From contig NZ_NNRJ01000018.1 in assembly GCF_002252445.1 (NCBI RefSeq), forward strand, positions 97,444 through 161,443: 64,000 bases of DNA, written 5' to 3'. Of this stretch, positions 55,951-64,000 are shown piece by piece (within the stretch, counting starts at the first letter, position 1; every line of letters starts with the position of its first letter). The notes beneath the pieces were generated by a model. It saw only the letters and a list, made by a program, of their open reading frames with translations. It did no database searches and was not told the DNA's origin. The stretch is from Brucella thiophenivorans. GTDB taxonomy: Bacteria; Pseudomonadota; Alphaproteobacteria; Rhizobiales; Rhizobiaceae. The translations under genes were made by a program, and so were the position numbers.

Positions 55951-56905
55951 GGCGCGATCCCCGACGCAAAAGCAAATAGAGGAAGATCGCGCTGCCAACC
56001 ACGCCCATCATTGTGCCGATTGGGATTTCATAAGGAAAGCGGATCAATCGGCCGATAATATCGCAGGCGAGAACCAGCCCGGCACCTAACACGGCCACCC
56101 AAGGCACGGCGCGGCGCACATTATCGCCAATGAACATGCTTACCACATTGGGCACGATAAGCCCCAGAAACGGGATCATGCCGACCGTAACCACCACCGA
56201 TGCACTGACCATTGATACAATCACCAGCCCGAGCGTTACCACGCGGCGATAATTGAGGCCAAGATTGGTGGTGAAATCTTCGCCCATGCCTGCGACCGTA
56301 AATCGGTCGGCGGCAATATAGGCAATCACCGTGAGAAAGAACGAAAGATAGAGTAGTTCGTAGCGTCCGCGCAGAACGCCGGAAAAGTCGCCTGTGGTCC
56401 ATGAGTTGAGCGATTGCAGGAGATCAAAACGATAGGCGATGAAGGTTGTTACCGCACTGATCACGCCACCCAGCATTATGCCAACAAGCGGCACCACAAG
56501 TATCGAACGCAAGGGAATGCTGCGCAGGATACGCAGGAAAAGCGCTGTGCCTGCAAGGGCAGTGACCGAAGCCACCAGCATCTTGCCGAAAACCGGCGTG
56601 TCGGGTGCAAAAAGAATAACCAGTAGAATCCCGAGGCTTGCCGATTCAACGGTTCCCGCCGTTGAAGGCTCGACAAAACGATTGCGGGTCAGCATCTGCA
56701 TGATCATGCCAGCAACGGCCATAGACATGCCTGCGAGGATGATGGCGAGCGTGCGCGGTATGCGGCTGATCAGCAGCACTTCCGTGGCGCGATCAGTGCT
56801 GTTTGCGCCAAAAAGCGTGCTGAGTGACACATCGCTGACGCCGATAAATAGGCTGATGAAAGCCAGTATGACGACAGTGATTATGGCTGCGGCAAGTGCC
56901 TTCAC
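55943..56905 (-). CDS. Iron-siderophore ABC permease (FatD/YclN-like)
   Basis: 320 residues, FecCD family, about nine helices. RIPRTLAIILAGMSMAVAGMIMQMLTRNRFVEPSTAG is the hallmark region, and MIPFLGLIVPNVVSMFIGDN contains the coupling-type segment. Starts at ATG 56905; 62 bases with a perfect hairpin separate it from the binding protein gene. Confidence 0.92.
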   Translation of the reverse strand: MKALAAAIITVVILAFISLFIGVSDVSLSTLFGANSTDRATEVLLISRIPRTLAIILAGMSMAVAGMIMQMLTRNRFVEPSTAGTVESASLGILLVILFAPDTPVFGKMLVASVTALAGTALFLRILRSIPLRSILVVPLVGIMLGGVISAVTTFIAYRFDLLQSLNSWTTGDFSGVLRGRYELLYLSFFLTVIAYIAADRFTVAGMGEDFTTNLGLNYRRVVTLGLVIVSMVSASVVVTVGMIPFLGLIVPNVVSMFIGDNVRRAVPWVAVLGAGLVLACDIIGRLIRFPYEIPIGTMMGVVGSAIFLYLLLRRGSRLA

Positions 56906-56929
56906 GCTGAATTCCTGTATTTTTGCCTT

Positions 56930-56953
56930 GTCAGCCGGTTTTTGCCGGCTGAC
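56930..56953 (-). terminator. Stem-loop after siderophore-binding protein gene
   Basis: GTCAGCCGG / CCGGCTGAC, a perfect 9-base stem with a T-rich 6-base loop, 15 bases after the binding-protein stop and before the first permease. Followed on the minus strand by AAGGCAAAAA, so not a classical terminator in that direction. Confidence 0.6.
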
Positions 56954-56967
56954 TGGGTAAGACTTTA

Positions 56968-57885
56968 TTACTCAGTTTTATCAAAGGCTTCGGAAAGCTG
57001 CTTAATCGTGTTGTGCAACGCACCAAGACCGCCTCCGACGAGATACCAGTTCTGACCGTTGAGATAGACGACCTGATCTTTTTTCCACGCGTTGGTCTGG
57101 CGCACGAGTTCGTTGTCAAGCAGTTGCTTGGCAGATGTGCCTTCACGACCGATGGCTGCATCACGGTCGAGTACGAAAAGCCAATCCGGATTGGTTTCAA
57201 GAATAAATTCTGAGCTGACCGGCTGACCATGATTGCCGACCGAAAGGTCTGCTGCTGCTGGCTCGATACCAAAACTGTCATGCAACACGCCAAAGCGCGA
57301 GCCAGGACCATAGGCACTGATCTTGCCACCAGAGGTCAGGATCATCAGCCCCTTGCCTTTGCCCTTCGTCTTTTCGTTCAGTGCAGCCAATTCGCTGTTG
57401 AGCTTGTCAACTTCTGCTTTGGCTTCCGATTGCCTGCCAAAAATCTCGCCAAGCTTTTCGATATTGGCTTCAGTGCCTGAAATAAATCCCTTTGCAGGAA
57501 CTGTCAGGTCGATGGTTGGAGCAATCTTTGCAAGCTCGCCGTATTTTGCAGCCGAACGACCGCCGACAATGATCAGATCCGGCTCTGCGGCATTGACCGC
57601 TTCATAATCAGGCTCGAAAAGCGTGCCGACTTTTGCATAATCAGCGCTGTCATATTTCTTGAGATACTCGGGAAATGCGATGCTGCCGGGAACGCCGATG
57701 ATTTTGACGCCAAGGCGGTCGAGATTATCGAGCGTGGCAAAATCAAACACCACGACTTTTGCCGGACTGGCTGCAACGCTCGTTTCGCCCTGCGCATGCT
57801 TAACCGCGATATCGGCTGCGTTCGCGCCAGACGCAAGTGCGGTTGCAACAAGTGCTGCGCCGCATAGACGGGAAAAGTTTAACAT
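56968..57885 (-). CDS. Siderophore ABC substrate-binding protein (FatB/YclQ-like)
   Basis: 305 residues: signal peptide (cleavage near NAA/DIAV), then a class III binding fold. PAKVVVFDFATLDNLDRLGV, GVPGSIAFPEYLKKY, PDLIIVGGRSAAKYGELAKIAPTI and SRFGVLHDSFGIEPA are typical of YclQ/FatB petrobactin/anguibactin-type receptors. ATG 57885 is used, with AAAGGA upstream; a TTG at 57906 is in frame. No Cys lipobox is seen, so it is soluble in the periplasm. Confidence 0.9.
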   Translation of the reverse strand: MLNFSRLCGAALVATALASGANAADIAVKHAQGETSVAASPAKVVVFDFATLDNLDRLGVKIIGVPGSIAFPEYLKKYDSADYAKVGTLFEPDYEAVNAAEPDLIIVGGRSAAKYGELAKIAPTIDLTVPAKGFISGTEANIEKLGEIFGRQSEAKAEVDKLNSELAALNEKTKGKGKGLMILTSGGKISAYGPGSRFGVLHDSFGIEPAAADLSVGNHGQPVSSEFILETNPDWLFVLDRDAAIGREGTSAKQLLDNELVRQTNAWKKDQVVYLNGQNWYLVGGGLGALHNTIKQLSEAFDKTE

Positions 57886-57958
57886 GGCGTTCAATCCTTT
57901 CGTCAATCTTGTGCTTTATAGTCCGGTTTTATTCCAGTGAAAGCCCGAACAATGAATT

Positions 57959-58867
57959 TCAGTTTTTTTGGGTTGTTGGGATCTGGTTGAGAAGGATGAA
58001 ATTCAGGCTGTCCTCGACATTTAACGGGATCATTGAGCCATGACTTTCATCGTCGAATTTCCGATACGCGACTTTAAAGCCCGATAACTGCTTGAGTTCA
58101 TCGTGAATGTCCGCGCCGGACGGTCCGCCACGCAGCGTCTTGAGACGCTCGGTTTCCTGCTTGGACTGTTGCGGGCGTTCACCGCGCTTGCCTGAGTTTT
58201 CGATTAACAGGCGAAGCGGCTTTGGATTGGCTTTGAACGCCTCCAAGAACCGATCCTTATCAGCAAGGACAGCTCGATTGTTCCACCAGATCGATGGGTC
58301 GCCAGCGCTGTATGTTTGAAAAGAATCCGTGTGATTGAAGAGTGCATAGAGCGTGAAAAGCCCACCAAGCGAATGGCCGAACAAGGCCTGTCTGTTGGGA
58401 TCAATGGGAAAACGTCCTTCAATTTCCGCTTTAACCTGATGGTTTAGAAAGTTGAAGAACGCATCGCGGCCGCCAGTCTTGGGGATATTGGTCTGAACGG
58501 GGATCAGCTCGTCAGGCGTGGGCGGTGTCAGATCGAAATAGCGTAGACGAACAATTTCATCCTTATCGTCTGTGGGATAACCAATGCCGACAAAAACAGC
58601 TTTAAGTTTCGGATTTTCCGCCATTAGCTTTGCCGCAATGGGCAACATTCGATTGCCGTCGGTCATATAGATGACGGGAAAGCCTTCAGAGGGTGCTTTT
58701 TCTGCGGGTGCAGCTGTGAAAATCCGATAGTCGCTGCCATTCGCCTGCATGTCGAAAGAACCGACCATAGGCTGCTCTGCCTGCGCGGTCGCGTTCAGGA
58801 GAAGGCTTCCAAGCATAAGGCAGACTTTCAGAATTGCGTTATTGATTTTGCTCACAGGAGCACCCAT
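57959..58867 (-). CDS. Siderophore esterase-like alpha/beta hydrolase (IroE/Fes type)
   Basis: About 302 residues with an N-terminal signal sequence (AILKVCLMLGSLLLNATAQA). The nucleophile Ser is S166 in LFGHSLGGLFTL and the catalytic His is in DDESHGSMIP. The sequence from PVIYMTDGNRMLP to LRYFDLTPPTPDELIP is typical of the IroE/esterase family that hydrolyses tri-catecholate lactones. Predicted periplasmic, so it could release iron from an imported siderophore before inner-membrane transport. It lies between the receptor and the binding protein genes. Confidence 0.85.
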   Translation of the reverse strand: MGAPVSKINNAILKVCLMLGSLLLNATAQAEQPMVGSFDMQANGSDYRIFTAAPAEKAPSEGFPVIYMTDGNRMLPIAAKLMAENPKLKAVFVGIGYPTDDKDEIVRLRYFDLTPPTPDELIPVQTNIPKTGGRDAFFNFLNHQVKAEIEGRFPIDPNRQALFGHSLGGLFTLYALFNHTDSFQTYSAGDPSIWWNNRAVLADKDRFLEAFKANPKPLRLLIENSGKRGERPQQSKQETERLKTLRGGPSGADIHDELKQLSGFKVAYRKFDDESHGSMIPLNVEDSLNFILLNQIPTTQKN

Positions 58868-58914
58868 TCCATAAAAATGACGCCAGCCATGTGAGGCTGG
58901 CGTCAAACATAGTC

Positions 58915-61140
58915 TTAGAAGCGTGATGTCATACCGAGCCAGAGACGACGGCCTTCGACGACATTGTTTGTTTCGTCGACGGTCACCTTTTTGTCGAAGA
59001 TGTTGTAGACGGCGGCATTCAGCGTCACGTTCTCACTGAATTCATAAGAGCCACCGAAATCAAGCGTCGCATAGCCTGCGTATTTACGAGCAATCACCTG
59101 ACCTCTGCTGTTGTATGCATAGGGTTCGCCGACTGTACCAATGCGCAAGCCTGCATTGATTTCCTCGCCATGATAGTTACCCGCGGTCCAAGCCGTTAAG
59201 CCCTCGACAGGCGTTTCCCAGTCAGCGCGGATGCTGGCCATGTGCTTTGGTGTGCGGGCCAGCGGCAGACCGGCATATTCACCGGTTTTCTGTTCGGAAT
59301 GGGTATAGGTGTAGTTTGCACGGAGTTTAATCGTATCCGTCGCTTCCCAATCCGCAGTCAGTTCTACTCCCTGAATCACAGCATCATCAATGTTGTAGCT
59401 GTAATAAAGCACGTAATTTGGATCCTGATCCCAACGCAGTGGCAGACCTGTATTTGGGTCGTACTGAATATTGCTGGCAATCTTGTCCTTAAAGTCGGTG
59501 TAGAAGTAGGTTGCACCTAAACGCAGGCCCTGCTGGTTATCCCAGAGTGCACTTGCTTCATAGCTCGTGCTCTTTTCCGGCTGCAAATTTGGATCGCCAA
59601 TGATGACACCACAGGTGCCGCTCGGGCCATAGCTACAGTTTCCGCCGCCGGTCGTATAAGCGTATCCGGGCGCAATCGTGCGAATTTCCGGTGCGCGGAA
59701 GCCGGTTGAAATACCGCCTTTGATTGTGAGTTGCTCAGTGGCGTGCCAGACGGCATAGCCACGCGGGCTCCAATGTGCGCCATAAATTTCGTGATGGTCC
59801 ATACGCAGGCCAGCGGTCAAAGCGAAGTCAGGCGTCAGCCACCACTCATCTTCCGCAAAAAGCGCCCATTGCTTGATTGTGAACTGTTCATCTAGCCCAG
59901 TACGTCGACCTGGATTCTGGTCGGTGAGGGTGCCTTCGATAAATTGCCCACCGGTCACTAGCGTATGATTACCATAAAGCTCAAACGGTGTTGTAAATTT
60001 TCCGTCGAGCGTGGAGTTGCGAATGTGTGGCGAGCGAAGATTTTCGACGAATTCTCCCCGGGCCTTGTTCCAGCTAAAATTGGTTCTTTCAGCGGTTTCC
60101 TGCAAGAACGAGAAATCAGACGTGGTTGGCCCCCAACGACCTGTATGGCTTATCGACCAGTGATTGCGATCATTGTAATTATAAGCATCAATCGGTGCAG
60201 TGCCACTTGTCGGAACTGGATTGATGTTGTTGCCAACAGTTGAATCACGACGCAGGCGTGTTTTGCCAGCTTCGATCTGAATATCGTGATCGGCGTTGGG
60301 CGTGAGGGTGACACGACCGGTAATATCGATGTCCTTTTGCTCAGGAGTACCATTGATAATCTGGTCTTCCTGTCGCTTCATACCGCGTCCCCACAGCTGC
60401 ACACCAACAAGGTTGGGCACGAGCGGGCCGGTTATGTAATAAGAACCCTGATATGAATTCCCATATTTTGAATGCTGCTGCACTGTCGTATCGACGCTGA
60501 CCGATCCGCTCCAAGTGTCTGCAACTTTCTTGGTAATGACGTTGATAACGCCACCCATCGCGTCTGAGCCGTAAAGCGAAGACATCGGGCCACGGATGAT
60601 TTCGATGCGTTCAATCGCATTGGCTGGCGGCAGGAAGCTTTGCTCAAAACCGGAATTGCCATTGGTGCGGGCATCACGTGTGCTCTGACGCTTTCCGTCA
60701 ACAAGAATGAGCGTATAGGTGCCCGGCAGGCCACGAATGAAAATGTCGCGTTCCGCAGCAGCACCCGTCACGGCAACGCCCTGAACATCGCGAAGCGCGT
60801 CGCCAAGATCGCGATAAGCGCCTCTTTCAAGCGATTCACCCGGAACAACCGAAATGCTTGCAGGTGCATCGGTGATATTTTGTTCAAAACCAGTCGCGCT
60901 TATCACGATCTGGTTCAGCGTGATTCCACCTTCTGCATTCACCTGCTCTGCGGCCTGTTTCTTCTTTGCCGCGTCCTCTTCTGCCGTAGTTGCCGTCTGC
61001 GCGAGCGCAACGGTTCCACTTAAAAGAAGTGCAGTCGAAAGGCATGTACCCGCTAGGATCGCTTTGGCAAAAAGCGATTTGCTGGCCAATTGCCTGTTCT
61101 GCGAACCAAGGGTACGCAATCCCCGAAACAAGCTGGTCAT
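58915..61140 (-). CDS. TonB-dependent siderophore receptor (FepA-like)
   Basis: 741 residues. A signal sequence (AGTCLSTALLLSGTVALAQ) precedes a TonB box region near LNQIVISATG and a plug domain at about 85-200 (DLGDALRDVQGVAVTG, IFIRGLPGTYTLILVDGKR, RIEIIRGPMSSLYGSDAMGGVINVITKK). A 22-strand barrel follows, ending in Phe (LGMTSRF). FepA/CirA-type signatures point to catecholate siderophores. It heads the minus-strand siderophore uptake locus and is divergent from the HTH/TrpD2 fusion gene. Confidence 0.93.
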   Translation of the reverse strand: MTSLFRGLRTLGSQNRQLASKSLFAKAILAGTCLSTALLLSGTVALAQTATTAEEDAAKKKQAAEQVNAEGGITLNQIVISATGFEQNITDAPASISVVPGESLERGAYRDLGDALRDVQGVAVTGAAAERDIFIRGLPGTYTLILVDGKRQSTRDARTNGNSGFEQSFLPPANAIERIEIIRGPMSSLYGSDAMGGVINVITKKVADTWSGSVSVDTTVQQHSKYGNSYQGSYYITGPLVPNLVGVQLWGRGMKRQEDQIINGTPEQKDIDITGRVTLTPNADHDIQIEAGKTRLRRDSTVGNNINPVPTSGTAPIDAYNYNDRNHWSISHTGRWGPTTSDFSFLQETAERTNFSWNKARGEFVENLRSPHIRNSTLDGKFTTPFELYGNHTLVTGGQFIEGTLTDQNPGRRTGLDEQFTIKQWALFAEDEWWLTPDFALTAGLRMDHHEIYGAHWSPRGYAVWHATEQLTIKGGISTGFRAPEIRTIAPGYAYTTGGGNCSYGPSGTCGVIIGDPNLQPEKSTSYEASALWDNQQGLRLGATYFYTDFKDKIASNIQYDPNTGLPLRWDQDPNYVLYYSYNIDDAVIQGVELTADWEATDTIKLRANYTYTHSEQKTGEYAGLPLARTPKHMASIRADWETPVEGLTAWTAGNYHGEEINAGLRIGTVGEPYAYNSRGQVIARKYAGYATLDFGGSYEFSENVTLNAAVYNIFDKKVTVDETNNVVEGRRLWLGMTSRF

Positions 61141-61263
61141 TTTTCATCACCATTAAAGTTGAGTTTTCAGCTCTCCTTATGTATGGCAAGAACGTGACGT
61201 CAATCGACATGATTTATAACAGTTCCAAGTTTCAGAAAACGCAACTGAACGGATGATGCAGCA

Positions 61264-62727
61264 ATGACCGGCAAGCGTATGAAAACGCAGACAGACGTGG
61301 AAGGTGAAAGCCTCAGGCTTGGTCAATTGCGCCTGTTGATAGCGCTTGATGCACTGCTTGTGGAAGGCAGTGTTGGCGGAGCTGCCAAACAAATGGGGCT
61401 GAGCACTGCCGCCATGAGCCGCTTGCTTAGCCAGATTCGAGAAAAATTCAACGATCCGATTTTTGTGCGCTCTGGTCGCAATATGATCGCGACACCTAAG
61501 GCAGAAGCACTGCGCGGGCGTCTGCGCCGTTTGGCCAATGAGACTGAAGCCTTGATGAGTTTCGACAGCATCAATGCCGTCGAAACTCATTGTAAAAGAG
61601 GTCATGGCTGGGAACGGGCAAGTGCTATCGCGGCACCGCCACCGCTTGGTATCCGCAAGGTTGTGGAGCTGGAAAACCATCCGACGCCTGAACAACTTGC
61701 AGCACAATTTGCCAACATTCAGGATGAGAATGACCCGGTTCGACGGCTTGCAAAATATATAGGCATAACGGGGCGTAAGATAGGGCATACCCGCCCGCTG
61801 GAAATGTATGAAGCCGAAGATGCTTTTACGACAATATTTGCGGGCGAAGCCGATCCCATGCAAATCAGTGCCTTATTGCGGCTTATTCATTATCGTGGCG
61901 AAACGGCTCCTGAACTTGCTGGCATGGCGCAGGCGGCAAAGAAATATTATTCCATGAATGCCAAAATACGCACGCCAGCTCTTGATTGGCCTGCTTATCT
62001 TTCGCCCAATTCGCATCAATCGCCATGGTTCATGCTGGCTGCGATACTTGTCGCGCGCGCTGGTTATCCAGTCGTGTTGCACGGCAGTTGTGGCATGGGC
62101 GAACTCTCTGGCAAGCTGGAACTCGCGGCAGAGGCGGTCAAAATACCGATTGGCGGTTCATTGTCGCTTGGTGAAGAGGCCTTGAACGCGCATGGTATCT
62201 GCTTTCTACCATTGGCGGGGTTTTCGCCGCAAGTTCATGCTTTGCTTGCACTTTACCCGCTGTTTCATTCCCGATCATCAATCAACAGCCTCGCGCATCT
62301 GCTCAATCCAATGCAGCTTTCTGCATCATTTCTCGGTGTAACCCAGCCTGCCTATCGCGAATTGCATCGTGACACGGCGGCACTGTTGGATTGGCAATCG
62401 GTATCCGCAGTTTCGACAAGCCGCGATGTGGCGGAGCTTGTACCATTTCACGCACATACGATTTACAGATGGGTTGATGGTCAGAAATCTGACCTGACAC
62501 TCCCCACCTTATCAAAAGCCGGAACGGATAAGCATGCAAGTCTAACCACTTTTGAATATTGGCTTGCGGTCTGGTCGGGTGCCGCTATTGATGAACGTGC
62601 CGAACTTACAATTATTGCGTCAGCAGCTATGGCACTGATGACCGTGCTCGGGGCTGACAATGAAAGTTATGGTCAGTTTCACAAGAAAGCCGAGGAACTC
62701 TGGCGCACGCGTCACGCTGTTTTATAA
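61264..62727 (+). CDS. LysR-type HTH fused to a TrpD2/YbiB-like phosphoribosyltransferase-fold domain
   Basis: 487 residues. About 17-80 is a LysR-type winged helix (LRLGQLRLLIALDALLVEGS, AAKQMGLSTAAMSRLLSQIREKFNDPIFVRSG). After a short linker, about 125-480 resembles the glycosyltransferase family 3/anthranilate phosphoribosyltransferase fold: an N-terminal helical part (FTTIFAGEADPMQISALLRLIHYRGETAPELAGMA) and a core with YPVVLHGSCGMGELSG. The usual LysR effector domain is missing. YbiB/TrpD2 of E. coli lacks AnPRT activity and binds nucleic acid, so this may be a DNA-binding regulator. Divergent from the siderophore receptor. Confidence 0.75.
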   Translation: MTGKRMKTQTDVEGESLRLGQLRLLIALDALLVEGSVGGAAKQMGLSTAAMSRLLSQIREKFNDPIFVRSGRNMIATPKAEALRGRLRRLANETEALMSFDSINAVETHCKRGHGWERASAIAAPPPLGIRKVVELENHPTPEQLAAQFANIQDENDPVRRLAKYIGITGRKIGHTRPLEMYEAEDAFTTIFAGEADPMQISALLRLIHYRGETAPELAGMAQAAKKYYSMNAKIRTPALDWPAYLSPNSHQSPWFMLAAILVARAGYPVVLHGSCGMGELSGKLELAAEAVKIPIGGSLSLGEEALNAHGICFLPLAGFSPQVHALLALYPLFHSRSSINSLAHLLNPMQLSASFLGVTQPAYRELHRDTAALLDWQSVSAVSTSRDVAELVPFHAHTIYRWVDGQKSDLTLPTLSKAGTDKHASLTTFEYWLAVWSGAAIDERAELTIIASAAMALMTVLGADNESYGQFHKKAEELWRTRHAVL

Positions 62728-62909
62728 CGGTTTTTAAGCAAAAAACGAAAATTATTCTACATATGTCATTCAATAGAAAATAATTCCTAAACGTGACGCA
62801 GATCAGCACGTTATTATTTTGTTCGCAGGTTCTATAAGCCGTAGATTTTGATGGAATAATCGGGATTCAGCGGGCGATCACTCAAGTTGGCGCTCCAAGG
62901 AGATTTTCT

Positions 62910-63968
62910 ATGACTTTCCATACACATCCTATCAATTTGCCGCTGCTCGATATATCCCGCTATAATGGCACGCTTGAAGAGCGGATAAGCTTTATTAATG
63001 AGCTACGCCAAACACTTCATGATCATGGCTTTTTCTATCTTACGGGACATGGCGTCGACCCTCAGCTGATCGCAGATGTTGTCGCTACAGCCAAGCGGTT
63101 CTTCGCTCTGCCGAGCGAAGAAAAACTCAAGATTGAGATGATCAAAACATCGAATTTCCGTGGCTATAATCGTGCGGGTCTGGAGCGCACGCGGGGAGAG
63201 CAGGATTGGCGAGAACAGCTCGACATCAATACCGAGTTAGAGCCCATCGAAATTGGTCCAGATAGCCCGGCTTGGAAGCGTTTGATCGGACCGAACCAGT
63301 GGCCGGAGGCTTTGCCGGAACTAAAGCCTCTGCTGCTCGCCTATCAGGCTGAAGTTACGCGTGTCGGTATTGACGTGCTCAAAGCTATTGCGCAGGCTCT
63401 CGGACAGAGCGAAGACTTCTTCGCACAAATCTACGAGCCACGTCCTTCGCAGCTTCTCAAAATCATTCGCTATCCCGGTCGTGATGTGGCTGAAAGCGAG
63501 CAGGGCGTCGGCGCGCATAAGGACGGTGGTTTCGTAACTGTCCTGCTTCAGGACGTTGTGCCGGGTCTGCGTGTTCAGCGTGAAGACGGCGTCTGGATCG
63601 ATGCGCCGCCTGTGCCGGGAACGTTCGTCATCAATACCGGCGAGCTTCTTGAACTTGCAACCAATGGCTTCGTGCGTGCCGATGTTCATGGCGTTACCGC
63701 GCCCCCAGCCGGAACTGAACGCTTCTCTGTCGCCTTCTTCCTTGGTGCACGTTATGACGCGACAATCCCTGTTATTGATCTGCCAGAAGAATTGAAGACG
63801 AAGGAACGCGGTGTGAGTGTTGATCCGCTCAATACGCTTTTTCGCGAAGTCGGCCAGAATAATTTGAAGAGCCGTCTGCGTTCGCATCCCGATGTTGCCC
63901 GCGCTCATCATCAGGATCTGCTGGATTCCCCGGAATTCGCGAGCCTCAAGCTGGGCTCATCTTACTAG
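62910..63968 (+). CDS. Isopenicillin N synthase-like 2-oxoglutarate/Fe(II) oxygenase
   Basis: 352 residues. An N-terminal DIOX_N domain (LPLLDISRYNG, HGFFYLTGHGVDP) precedes the double-stranded beta-helix core. The iron ligands H203, D205 (GAHKDGG) and H260 (DVHGVTAP) and the R-x-S pair (R271, S273 in ERFSVAFF) that binds 2-oxoglutarate or substrate are all present. Complete enzyme of the plant/bacterial oxygenase family; substrate unknown. ATG 62910 follows AAGGAG. A 182-base AT-rich gap separates it from the fusion gene, so it probably has its own promoter. Confidence 0.88.
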   Translation: MTFHTHPINLPLLDISRYNGTLEERISFINELRQTLHDHGFFYLTGHGVDPQLIADVVATAKRFFALPSEEKLKIEMIKTSNFRGYNRAGLERTRGEQDWREQLDINTELEPIEIGPDSPAWKRLIGPNQWPEALPELKPLLLAYQAEVTRVGIDVLKAIAQALGQSEDFFAQIYEPRPSQLLKIIRYPGRDVAESEQGVGAHKDGGFVTVLLQDVVPGLRVQREDGVWIDAPPVPGTFVINTGELLELATNGFVRADVHGVTAPPAGTERFSVAFFLGARYDATIPVIDLPEELKTKERGVSVDPLNTLFREVGQNNLKSRLRSHPDVARAHHQDLLDSPEFASLKLGSSY

Positions 63969-64000
63969 GTCGCACACTCATAAACTGGGTTTTCAAATTG

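Noticed and set aside
61141..61263. RirA-type TGA-N9-TCA box upstream of the siderophore receptor
   Set aside because: No exact spacing was found; TGA and TCA occur but not nine bases apart.

Overview
The window looks like part of a chromosome from a Brucellaceae alphaproteobacterium (Brucella sensu lato / Ochrobactrum). The reasons are the type II lumazine synthase behind an FMN riboswitch, the rhizobial-type 4-hydroxyproline catabolic genes, the ppx-rlmE pair, a glucose-type GtsABCD transporter, moderate GC, and 106-bp palindromic intergenic repeats that resemble the Bru-RS elements. RibH2 is encoded on the second chromosome of B. abortus, so chromosome II is my best guess. This is inference; no search was run.

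Layout. Position 1-189 is the start of a GAF-domain gene running off the left edge (minus). 383-4998 is a four-gene archaic (Csu-like) chaperone-usher pilus operon (minus). 5433-15132 is a catabolic island: an FbpABC-type ABC transporter, an M24 peptidase, a GntR regulator, a hydroxyproline-type deaminase, an Ldh2-family dehydrogenase and an alpha-ketoglutarate semialdehyde dehydrogenase. It is tied together by three copies of one putative operator. 15185-17854 holds a lone heme-binding protein with an iron-type box, a membrane/cysteine-peptidase-like fusion and a GlsB stress protein. 17970-25877 is a dipeptide-type ABC operon with an amidase and a divergent IclR regulator. 25884-31381 holds a DadA-like FAD oxidoreductase and a ferric iron FbpC-A-B set.

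31714-34387 holds a small membrane protein, a DUF442 phosphatase-like protein, fdhD, and ribH under an FMN riboswitch. 34859-39208 is a CUT1 glucose/mannose-type transporter. Next come a 33-residue membrane peptide, an MFS pump, rlmE and ppx (39502-43635). 43871-46198 is a cystine-type amino acid transporter. 46523-54138 is a MarR-regulated peptide transporter ending in an M14 zinc carboxypeptidase. 54242-61140 is a siderophore uptake locus: ATPase, two permeases, binding protein, esterase and TonB receptor. The right end has a LysR-HTH/TrpD2-like fusion protein and a 2-oxoglutarate/Fe(II)-type oxygenase.

The region is dominated by nutrient acquisition, with seven ABC import systems and no mobile element, tRNA, rRNA or CRISPR that I could see. 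Two patterns cross gene boundaries. Every one of the seven ABC operons has an inverted repeat right after the binding-protein gene and before the next permease. A family of TAGAGC...GCTCTA palindromic elements sits between genes, and three copies supply the TAG stop codon of the gene before them. The most unusual protein is the LysR-HTH fused to a TrpD2/YbiB-like domain at 61264-62727.
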